Positions 49,664-60,100 of a DNA stretch of 64,000 bases are shown piece by piece. The stretch is from contig OZ004595.1 in assembly GCA_963924555.1 (NCBI GenBank), positions 5,884,599-5,948,598 on the forward strand, given 5' to 3'. Below the pieces are notes generated by a model, which had not been told where the DNA came from, made no database searches, and saw only the letters and a list, made by a program, of their open reading frames with translations. Source of the stretch: Crambe crambe. Lineage: Eukaryota; Porifera; Demospongiae; Poecilosclerida; Crambeidae. How positions within the stretch are numbered: the stretch's first letter is position 1; the number at the start of each line of letters is the position of its first letter. A program made the position numbers and the translations under genes.

Positions 49664-49750
49664 CGCAAGATTGATTCTTAGCTTGTAGTATTTTACTGCA
49701 GTATAATTCTCCTGTACTCTTTCTGTGAAGTTACTTGGTATATGCATGTT

Positions 49751-49758
49751 CTTTTATA
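49751..49758 (-). promoter_or_regulatory. TATA box of astacin F
   Basis: TATAAAAG on the minus strand, about 90 bases before the preferred ATG at 49663 and right next to the upstream methionine codon at 49747, which supports the downstream start. Confidence 0.55.
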
Positions 49759-50779
49759 TGCGCATGCATGTTACATGTCATGCATGTGGCTGCATTCAGT
49801 TGCTAAGGAAGTCAATGCATGATTCAACTCCCCCACTTACTGGAAGTAACTCAAAACCACATCCCTTTCCATTAGATATGCGTCTCAAGTAGAATTTTAT
49901 CCTAATAAGTCTGAAAATTATCATGATAAAAATGATAGAAATTATGGTGCTTGAGTGCTGTAAGAACTGTGATTCTATATGGTCACACAGGAAGTGTACC
50001 AGTTAGCAACCAATGCATCGAGGTGATTCTATTTGCAATAAAGTGACCTTTATGATATTTTCCATTTTAAGAGGCACACCTTAGAGTAGCTAACTGCACT
50101 TCCTATCTTGGACACCCTTAGAAAAATCCCTTGCTGTTTTGTCCTAACAAGGCAATAAAACTCCCACCCATGTATATAGCTACTTGACTGCACACCCACG
50201 TATGGAAATTTAATGGGTTCTTCTTGCACTTGTGGAGATTGCCCTCCCCGATTTCCTTCAGCGGCCATGAATTGGAGTAAGGAACAGATGCGGCACACTC
50301 TAATGGATACAATTTTCTTCCAAGTAGATGTAAAATTATGACCATTTTGGGAGATGATGGTGGAGGGGATTTTTGTCAGTAAAGCATGAAACTTATTGAA
50401 TTAACTGTTGTTTGCTTCCAACCAACAGTGGACAAAATGCTTCCCATGGTGCATGCTTTAAGGTGTGGAATAATCTCATAGGCCAGTCAACACTATTAGT
50501 TCAGTACATATCCATAGCTTGTATTGTGACATTAATTAAGCTTGTGTGCTCATGTAGCTAGAGGTACTTTGTATGTTCTTTATGTTCTTGCTTTGTACTC
50601 CTGCCTGTTATCTTCTTAGCCATCCTAACAGACACTGGTGCTATTCGCAGCCTTCAAGGCACAAAGCTGCTGTTATTCAACAATTAAGGTTTATCTGTCG
50701 GCAGTCCGTCACCTCCACATAAGCAAAGGGTTGGGAGACCAACAATAGCTACATGTAGGCAGTTCATGCATGCAGTGAA

Positions 50780-51355
50780 TTGGTTACGTTGTGAAAATTA
50801 ATTATACTTATAACATAAGAGTGTAAAATTAATTACAAGTAGCAGAAATGAAATTTCATGGTCCTGCTGAATTTTAATGAAGTAGTACTTGTAAAATTTG
50901 CACCATCTCATTACCTCTTCTAGAAGATAGTCACATGCATGCATACATGCATACAAACATGATGTAGCAATGTCTCATGCATGTGTGTTTAAAGTGTCTT
51001 CAGTGAGAGGATTAACACTTCTCTTTTTTTTATGGGTTTGTATTTTTGAAGTCCTGTAGGATCAGAGGTGTCAAAATCAGAAGAACTGATGATGCTAACA
51101 CAAGTGACACACTGCATATATATGCATGCATGGTGTCTACATGTCTGCAGTTTGACCATGTGTGAATGTTTCCCAAAGTGCATGCATGGTACAAATAATA
51201 TTATGACATATTAATTAAATATGTAGGTGAAAATGGATGGACCATTTGACCATTTGACCCTTGCTATGCAGGCACATACAAGGTAATGAGCATGTCCAAT
51301 GTGTCAAGTGGTATAAAAAATATGACCCTATTCGTAGCTACAGCTATCATGTTAA
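50780..51355. repeat. Direct repeat, left copy, flanking the Penelope-like remnant
   Basis: Matches 52170-52960 in the same orientation through phrases such as TAGAAGATAGTCACATGCAT, GTGAGAGGATTAACACTTCT, TTTGACCATGTGTGAATGTT and GAGCATGTCCAATGTGTCAA. This copy lacks the fold-back present in the right copy. The preceding 49760-50780 holds no recognisable gene. Confidence 0.75.
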
Positions 51356-51424
51356 TTATATTTCCATTATCAGCTGACATTCTAGATTTACTATTGCTTT
51401 TTCTCTTTTATATTCAGCTTAAAT

Positions 51425-52175
51425 TCTTTTTGGAACCTACGTTTCGGCTAGGTCTCTAGCCTTCTTCAGGGTTCTTATGATTATAAAAATTAAATAAACA
51501 AAAAAGATTTAAATTCAAATTTGCATGGCTAGAGGCTGTTTGAGTAAATAGCCTGTGGAGATTCTGTCTCTTGTCTTTGTTTTAGTGTTTTTATGGTTTC
51601 TATCCAGCATCCATGAATATCCAAACCCCCATCCCTGTTCAAAATGTCACTTGGTGTTTCACTTCTGATGTGTAAAGCCTCTTTCATTAATAGTTCAGTT
51701 TGGCTTCTTGCCCTGTCCACAATTGATGCTTCTTCCCACAATACCCTATGTCCTTCCACCCAGGCATGCTCAGCTATAGCTGACTTCTCCCACATTCCTT
51801 TCTCACATGCATCTATGTGTTCCTTCAATCTAGTTTCTAATCTTCTGACTGTTTCCCCCAAATAAAACTTGCCACATGAACAGGGAATCTTGTACACAAC
51901 CTTGGAATTCTTTTTCACTGGCAGCTTATCCTTCACCTTTGTTAGCTTATTCCTTAAAGTGCCATTAGATTTGAATGCTTCCTTAATGCCATATCTTCCA
52001 CAAACCCTCCTGATTTCTTCACTCTGACCTTCAACATATGGTATAGTTGTGTAGATTTTTTGGATATCTTCAGTTTGTGTGTTAACTTCCCTCTTGCTTC
52101 CCTCTTGCTGGTGAAGGACAAGCTGCCAGTGAAAAAGAATTCCAAGGTTGTGTACAAGATTCGTTGCGTTGTAAA
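51425..52175 (-). mobile_element. 5'-truncated Penelope-like retroelement with GIY-YIG endonuclease end
   Basis: The minus-strand frame from about 52095 to 51529 reads IYTTIPYVEGQSEEIRRV, then TLRNKL..KDKLPVKKNSKVVYKIPC, then GKFYLGETVRRLETRLKEH and ending KEALHI... This is the linker and GIY-YIG nuclease domain that ends Penelope-like reverse transcriptases. The reverse transcriptase itself is absent. At 52107-52165 the KDKLPVKKNSKVVYKI segment occurs again on the plus strand, so the broken 5' end is an inverted partial copy. The 3' tail carries a hammerhead-like motif (51431-51475). The GIY-YIG frame is intact, but the element cannot be active alone. Confidence 0.75.
51431..51475 (-). ncRNA. 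Candidate minimal hammerhead ribozyme motif in the retroelement tail
   Basis: Minus strand, 5' to 3': GAACC (51474-51470), CTGAAGA core (51469-51463), A, GGCTAG (51461-51456), loop AGAC, CTAGCC (51451-51446), GAAA (51445-51442), CGTA, GGTTC (51437-51433). GAACC/GGTTC pair as stem I and GGCTAG/CTAGCC as stem II. The conserved CUGANGA and GAAA boxes are both present, and UA before stem I fits a UH cleavage site. Stem III would be only one pair. One additional A sits between the core and stem II. Penelope-like elements are known to carry minimal hammerheads; activity here is unproven. Confidence 0.45.
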
Positions 52176-52960
52176 TTAATCACATGAAAATTAATTATAC
52201 CTGTACTTATATCTCCATGGAGACAAGAAAGCACAGCCGCTAAAGCGTCAAGGTAAAGTGTAGCTAGCCTATAGTCTATACTCGCCTTAGCTAGCTATAG
52301 CAGGATATAAAATAGTTATAACATGGGTGCCATGGATTTTATGGATTATAAACAACCCTTGCCCTTGGGCTGCGCCCTCGGGACTCAGGTTGTTTATAAC
52401 CCATACAACCCTGGCACCCATGTTATAACTATTACATAATAGTGTGTAAAAATTATAAGTAAGCTGTAACAACAGAAATGAAATTTCCCAATTTTATGGT
52501 CCTTCAGCAATGCTGAATTTTAATGAATTCAATTTTAGTAGTACTTGCAAAATTTTGCACCATCTTCTAGAAGATAGTCACATGCATGCATGCATACAAA
52601 CATGATGTAGCAATGTTTCATGCATGTGTGTTTAAAGTTTCTTCAGTGAGAGGATTAACACTTCTCTTTTTTATGGTTTTGTATTTTTTGAAGTATACTG
52701 TAGAATCAGAGGTGTCAAAATCAGAAGAACTGGTGACGCAATAGGAACTAAGTGGCACACTGCATATGCATGCATGGTGTCTACATGTCTGCAGTTTGAC
52801 CATGTGTGAATGTTTCCCCAAGTGATTAAATATGTAGGTGAAAATGGATGGACCATTTGACCCTTGCTATGCAGACACATACAAGGTAATGAGCATGTCC
52901 AATGTGTCAAGTGGTGTAAAAATATGACCCTATTAGTAGCTACAGCGATCGTGTTATTAA
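52170..52960. repeat. Direct repeat, right copy, flanking the Penelope-like remnant
   Basis: Second copy of 50780-51355, same orientation, enlarged by the fold-back at 52304-52440 and its flank. The following 52960-53468 has no recognisable gene. Confidence 0.75.
52304..52440. mobile_element. Fold-back element (AATAGTTATAAC family) inserted in the right direct repeat
   Basis: AATAGTTATAACATGGGTGC and its complement lie at the ends, with further pairing GGATTATAAACAACC / GGTTGTTTATAACCC and a GC-rich loop (GGGCTGCGCCCTCGGG). Absent from the left direct-repeat copy. Confidence 0.7.
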
Positions 52961-53468
52961 TGTCGTTCACTTGCTTCCAACTTGACTCTAGGAAGTTGAT
53001 GTTAATGCATGCAAGTAGTAACGGGTAGAGCGCACAGATGCTCAACAATACCTTGATGTTACTAAGCAGTAGTTATAGGTATGTAGTAGCTATGGGGCAA
53101 AGACTGTGCCAAATAATTATTATTGGTAGGCAAGCAAGCTTTGCCATGTTGCTTGAGCTGAGTATACATGATCTCTAAATCCTATCATGCAGCACAGCAC
53201 AGTTCAATAGGTATACACATGCGTGCACTCAGCATGCATGGATTTGGAATGCCATTATAGTTCATCATGGTAACTACACCCTTTATTTCTCATTCATCAT
53301 TATAATTCAATACCATATAGTGAAATTGAATTCATATATAATAGATAGTAGATTGAACAATGTCATAAAAATTACCAGTAGCTAGTTCTAGCTATGTATG
53401 TATCATGTATTGGAGTGATGATGAAGCAGTAGCTACATAGTTGAAGTGCAAATAGACTATGCATGTAC

Positions 53469-56412
53469 TTATTTGCTAAATGGTTTGAACGATTCAGGAT
53501 CGTATCTTTCCTTATCTACTGAACGATAGCTTGCGAAGAACCCTCTTCTCCTTGGTTTATGTCGGGGTCCAGCCACAAACCTGATGTGAGCAACATTGCT
53601 GCTGAATACCAGAGGACCAGGAGGAGTCACATGACAGAGTGGACCAAGTGTCGTACTCCCATCCATAATGAACACTTGATCTCGGATACATGCAGGCATT
53701 TGGCTAGCCACACTGAAATTGTTAAATGTCAGCTCCACGACTTTGTTGCAATCTGGTAATTGTATGACCCACTCACAGATTTCATTGACATTATACGTTT
53801 CAGGGTAGTTTGGTGTCTTGAAGGTGCCAGTGTCATCTGTTAAGTAGCCGCCACATGCTGGAGGATTAACAGAACGAGCGTTGGTGTTAGAACATGATGG
53901 AGTGGGCTTTTCTGTTGTAGGATGATGAGTTGTAGTATGCTCAGTGGTAGGAAGTGAAGTTGTAGGACGTTGGGTTGTAGGATGTACCGTCATAGGATGT
54001 GCAGTTGTGGGGATTGTACTGGGATGTTCAGTTGTGGGATCTTGTGAAGGAAGTATAATTGGAGCTACTGGTGGTGGAGGTGGTTTAATGAGATCCACGG
54101 GTTCTGGTTCAGTAGGAATAACTATTATTGGTTCCGGTATAATTATTGGTTGTGGGTCTTCACAATTACTGCGATCTCCCTGCAGACTTCCATCGGGGCA
54201 GATGCACTCGTGGTATCCACCATAGTTCTTACACTTGTAGGCACAGTTATTAGTGCTATTCATGGCACACTCATTCATATCTGAAAGGTAAAGATAAAGG
54301 CAGATAAAACAGCTGATTCTCCATTAGGTGTGTTTACTGCATGCTGTGTGGTTAATGATTTGAGTTAAATCTACTGGCTGGACTAATTTTTGTTCACACT
54401 CCCTCCACTCACCGAAACACCTTCTGCCATCAGCGGAGAGAAAATATCCTCTAGGACAAGAGCACTGGTATCCACCAGGAACATTTGTGCAGGTATGTGA
54501 GCAAAGTTTAGTGAATAAGCATTCATTGACGTCCTCTGCATTGAAGCTGAGCTTAAATCCAGTGAGACTGCTGCTTGTTGAAGCACCGGAGTGGTATCGA
54601 ACACAGCCAATGTTTATGAAAGTGTAGTACACACGATATTGGTTTGAGCGGCACACTCTTCCGAGTCTGTATCCAGTGCAGTCTGTTTTTTCATAGAGTT
54701 CAACATAATTTTCCGAACAGTCCGAACTATGAGGAAGACAGTACAGAATAATAATAATTATAGTAGTATCTAGCACTAATTGGTCTCTATGCCATTTACA
54801 CTGCATGTACACTGCATGTATATGCATTTACACTGCATGTATATGCATTTACACTGCATGTGCCATTTACACTGCATGTACCTTGCCATGTATAGTGACA
54901 TAGTATTACCTTTCAGTCAGGCTAATTGACACAATATTGAGACGGATCTGATAGCCTGGTGGAGTTCTGATACGATACATACAGTCTTGTCCGGCATGAT
55001 GGGTGGGAAAGCCAGGAGAAGTCAGTGTCCCGTTCAGGGCTTCAACTCCATCAAAGTCTTCTCCACACTTGAATGGATGGGAAGGCAACTTGGGTTTTGG
55101 TGGTTCTACGTATACAGTGGATCTTTGTGGTGGAACAGCTGCAAGTTAAAGCGTATATGAAGTAATTTTCATAGCATTATTGCATTATGGGCCTAACATC
55201 TGTTAACTAACTTTTCTGTGTAATAATTTACCTGGGCAATTATATAGAACATTAACTTTCTTGATATCAAGATTGCTCAAATCTGCTGCCATGCCTATAA
55301 TAATGTTTGGGTCCAGAGCCATGATGGTTGCGTTACCATTTTTCGAGAAGGCATCTGAGTTATAGTGCATAATGCTATTGTAGTCATAACCAAATCCAAG
55401 AGTCTTAGCATCCTCAGATTTCACTTTCTCAAACTCGCCGTCATAACCCCTATATCGGTTCTCTTTAATGACTTCCACATGTTCATCTCGGTCCGGTCTT
55501 GTGTGCTCATGTTCTAAACCGATTACATGTCCAATCTCGTGTAGGACTAGGTTGTATTCTTGGACACATCTTCCACCTAATGTGACTCCTTGAGCTCCAC
55601 CAACACGACCAACAAAGGATTGACAGCTGCACATGAATAGCAAAAGATAACAATAAATTCAGTAGTAATTATCATGATTTGCCTTTGGCTATCTCCTTAG
55701 GAAAATTCAGTTTTTAAAAACATCTTTAGCTATCTCTTTTTTTTGTTACTATACTGTCTCCTTACCCAAATCCCTTGATGAATTTTATATAGTGTCTTTC
55801 ACTGGTTCTTTCCCTGAAGCGGATGCAAGTTTCACTCTCCCATCGAGACATTGCTTTCATGATTGTCTGGATTTCTCCCTCTGTATACAGAACAAACATA
55901 AAAATTAATTACCATCCATCCTGACGGAAAATGCATAAGTAGGGCTAAGTGCTGGAGTAACTGTAGCTGAACTAACCGGAATATCTTGAACCAATGGAAT
56001 AGGGTATGACTCCATTTTCCCACAGAACTGTACTCTTTTTGGCAAGTCGTTTAGATCTTTTATTGTGGGTATGTTTCTCCAGAACCTCCTTAAGTTCATC
56101 CTTTATGGAAGTTATGTCTCCATTTTTTGTGAAGTACTCTGCATTGCAATGATAATATGGTATTGATGAGTATTGAAGCTATATTAATTATACACTAGCA
56201 TTATGACCAGCTATTCTAGTGAATAGATACTTGAGTAGCAATAGACAGCATGCCTACACAATTTTACCATAATCTGCAGAAGGGTCCAGTAACACCTCAT
56301 TCTTTTCACTCAGTCTGTGTTGGTTGTAGCTTTGAATGTCGCAGTCACCAATGGTGAAGTAAAATGCTGACACTAGCAATGCAGCTGCTACAAGTTGATA
56401 TTGGAATCTCAT
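53469..56412 (-). CDS. Astacin G: secreted astacin metalloprotease, CUB-EGF-EGF-short TP stalk-CUB
   Basis: Exons: 56268-56412, 55977-56138, 55766-55880, 55232-55626, 54910-55138, 54413-54726 and 53469-54280, about 723 residues. Same exon structure as astacin E, including CUB1 second half plus EGF1 in one exon. Signal peptide [19 protein letters not shown]; exon 1 ends LLDPSADY; latency region YFTKNGDI; basic prosegment. Zinc site [13 protein letters not shown], Met-turn SIMHY. The stalk is only about 70 residues and mixed ([19 protein letters not shown], then a few TTEHPTT units) compared with about 230 in E, while the flanking EGF and final CUB are nearly identical to E. So the stalk has contracted here or expanded in E. 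Head-to-head with astacin H, 760 bp apart. Confidence 0.88.
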
Positions 56413-56496
56413 GATGGCTTTTTCCTTGATATTTCTCTGATGAATATTTTCAGCTGTACTTTCTCGATTTGTGAAGTCAAAGATATCACCTGCCAG

Positions 56497-56506
56497 CCCT
56501 TTTATA
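56497..56506 (-). promoter_or_regulatory. TATA box of astacin G
   Basis: TATAAAAGGG on the minus strand, about 90 bases before the ATG, followed by a block conserved with the astacin E promoter. Confidence 0.6.
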
Positions 56507-57172
56507 CAGCTTTGCAGTATCCATTTCCTGCCCAAGGAAACGTAGGACCATATATGGTATGATAGGTCATGTGTAGTGTGTAGCCACACCCACACCCATT
56601 AGATTTTAACCACAGCCCTGGTGATCTGAAATAGATATACCTCAGAACTTCTGACTTACAATATTGGTCAACAATAAAATATCTTTGGCACAAAGAGTTA
56701 TAACGAGTTAAGAGCTAATCCAGGGTCTGGTCTGGTAGCTGTTAGTGTATCGTTCACTTCTCCAATGATAAAGTGGTGAAGAAAGTAGTGGTGGGGGAAG
56801 GGGTGGGAGTAGAGGAGGACTCTTTCTCTACATGCTTTTATGTATATTTCTAGCTATTTATAGCTTCCATTACAAAAGCAGATTTCTCCAAATATTGATT
56901 TGAAGTATTTTGCATCCAAATTTGCAAAACATTAGCTACTAGACTATAATAATTTGCAAGCATCTAGTCTAGTTGGAGGCACTGCAAAAGGCATAGCTGC
57001 ATGGCTAGCTGGCTAACAAATCAAGTTTCTCCACTATGGAGAGATATAAGAAAACTTTCTACTGCAAGAGGAAGAAATCTGCTCAATGTTTATCAGAGGT
57101 AGTTATTATCTATACATGATCTAATTAACATAACTACTAAGGTCAGTAAGGTCAAAGTAAAGCATCAAGACA

Positions 57173-60100
57173 ATGACTACCCTCAATACTTCTAAGCTCT
57201 TTTCACATGGAAGGCTGTCATCATTTTTGAGAATTATATTCTGTTCTCTTCTGCTCTTAAAGATCCAGTTTAGTAATCTCTGTGATGCCCAGCAGCCAGA
57301 TGTATCAGATCCATGTGCTTCTGCAGGTGAGGCAGTTAGCTAAAATGCTAGTTACCTTGATGAAAAGGGAGGAATTTCACTTTAACGGTGCTAACTACTC
57401 TGTACCTTGATGAAAAGGGGTGAGTGTTGTACCAACTGAATTCCACAATAATTGGGAGTGAATCATTACATGTCCTACTTGTTCAGAAATCAAATATCCA
57501 AAAATGCCCCTCCCTTTGCTCCACCCCATGCCCCCACCTTCCTAATTCTGCTCCACCTTTCTACCTACATATTCACTTTCTCATTGAACAGCCACTCAGC
57601 AGCATTTTGGAGACATAGCTTACTTCCCTTCTCTTGATGAAATTGCTGAGAGTCGAAAAGAAGAAGCCACACAGAGAAAGAGGAGAGGTGCCACGGCAAA
57701 CACAAACCTCCTGTGGCCAAACGGAATAGTCATCTATTCCTTCTCTGACCAGTTCACAGGTTTGTAATTTACTGCAATTACTTGCTGTTTCTACAATTAC
57801 TAGCGATTGCAAGCTTCCATGAAAGTCTAATTGCTACTCATGGGAAAAAATCTGTGCTCTGCAAAATTGTGCAGGCTTCAAAGCCATGAAAAACTTTTCT
57901 TTCCCCATGAAAAACTTTTCATTCCCCATAAATAGTTTAGCATGAGCTGCTATAATGGCTAATTATCCACTTTTGCAAGTAACAATTTTTGCGACAATAT
58001 TGAAAATGGATATTTTTGCAGAAGGGGAGAAAGTAAAGGTTATTGAAGCCATGAGGCACTGGGAGGAAAACACCTGTATTCGTTTCCACGATAGGACAAA
58101 TCAAACATCTTACATCAACTTTTTTCAGGGATCAGGGTGTGTGAGTTATCTCAACAATTTGCCTTAAGAATGAGCTAGGTCATCCGATTGGCTAATTAGA
58201 TATCTCCTGGAGAGGTTAGCTCTTCCGCAGTAATGTCACACTTGAGTAAAGTGAAGCCAGTATACCTTAGATGGGTAACTTATAGAATAGTGTAATCATT
58301 ATGAAACTTACGCACATTGCAACTAAGCAGGAAAACGTATTGTAAATTGTTATACTACCTCACTGTTTCATGTCATAAAAAAAAACTCTAAGCTCTATAG
58401 CTTTTAGAGATTCCAACTCCAGCTGGATTTGGATGCATGCTCTATATAATAGTTAGACAACGAGACCAAGGGATCTACGGTCTATTTAGAAACCTGAGAG
58501 CCCTGGGCTGTAGTGTCCCGAGCGCAGCGAGGGCGCTACTAAGGGCCCAAAGGTTTCTAAACAGACCGTAGATCCCGTTGGTCGAGGTGTCTAACTTATT
58601 TAGACTATAGCCAATCACTGGAGTTGTTTAACATACTTCAACACGCACTTGGAAACAATAACCATGGTTTTTAAATGCAACAAACATGAATCAGAGCGCA
58701 CCTAGAAACAATAACCGTGGCCACCGCGATGCGTTGCTAGAATTGGACCAATTGGAATGACCATCTTTACCGGGTTTACCTAGGGCAAGTGAATTCTAAG
58801 TGCCATAAGGCGTGATTCTAAGTGAATAGAATTCACCAAATGGACCAATCAGATTCCTTGATTGTGACTAGCTATAGTCTAAACAGCTATATGCATATAA
58901 ATTATGTATCGAGTAATTTGTCATTTTCAAGGCATTGGCTTGACTTGGTATATAGTTCCTGCTAGTGATCACTTAGAAGATTGTGGTTACTCTAGAATAA
59001 ACCTCATGGGTATATACTCTTAGCAACATCTAGCTATATTTGTATGGATTCCACGTCACTGGGCACAGTCTTAAACTTATCACACAAATCAGAAGTTGCC
59101 ATAGCTACACCAGTGCATATATATAGTTTCCCAATTTTGCCATGTAAAAAACTCTAGGAATCATTGTAGCTAATGAATATAGGGGATTGAATTGGCTGTG
59201 CGGGTCAGGATGGCTAGACGTGGTGTATTCATGTCTCACTATTGTGTATGCTGTCTCACTATAGGGGGAATTAGTCTGGTAAACGGCCCATACGCTTGAT
59301 GTAGTGAAGTAACCCAAAACTGAACACACTGAAATGCTATTTGAGTGGGTGAAGGATGGAGTAATAAACGAGCCAGGGATAGCCTTACATGATACCATAG
59401 GAAATAGTACTTCCCTTGCAAGTAACCTTTGTCTGCCATCATCCAAGCTGATTTTTTTTTTCACAAGTCCTTTGGCTTCTGTTTGATCACACTTTAAGTA
59501 CGAATATTTGATGTATAGCATTACAAGCAACTATAGCTCGGGGAAATGATTCTTTCTGATGTCATAAGGATAATTGTTGCATGTTTTGTGTATGAGATTT
59601 TTGGTGGTGATTTAATCTGGTTCAGCTAGCTAGCTAGCTATGTACACACACATTCCAGCAATGGTCAAAGTTTAAAGGTAGTGTAGTAAAAATGAGATTA
59701 TCTAGTCTGTGTGATATGTGTACACATAATATTATAATTATTAGGTGCTGTTCTTATATCGGTTATCTTGGATATGGAAGACAGGGGGTCTCTCTTGCAA
59801 AAAAATGCCTCAAGTTCCCAGTAATAGTCCATGAAATTGGTCATGCGATTGGATTTTGGCATGAGCACACAAGACCGGATAGAGACAACTATGTTGATGT
59901 GTTGTATGACAATATTGAAGAAGGGTATGAAAGAAACTTCAAGAAACTTTCATCCTCTGTGATAAATTCTCACGGTGTCGGATACGACTACAATAGCATC
60001 ATGCACTACAATAGAAACTTCTTTGCAAAAGTGCAAGGTCTGCATACGCTACGTCCTGCCACTGATGACAGCATTCCTCTAGGATTGGCAGTGGAGCTAA

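Noticed and set aside
57955-58167. Open frame with its own start before exon 3 of astacin H as a separate gene
   Set aside because: The coding match begins only after the acceptor at 58021; the upstream part is intron.
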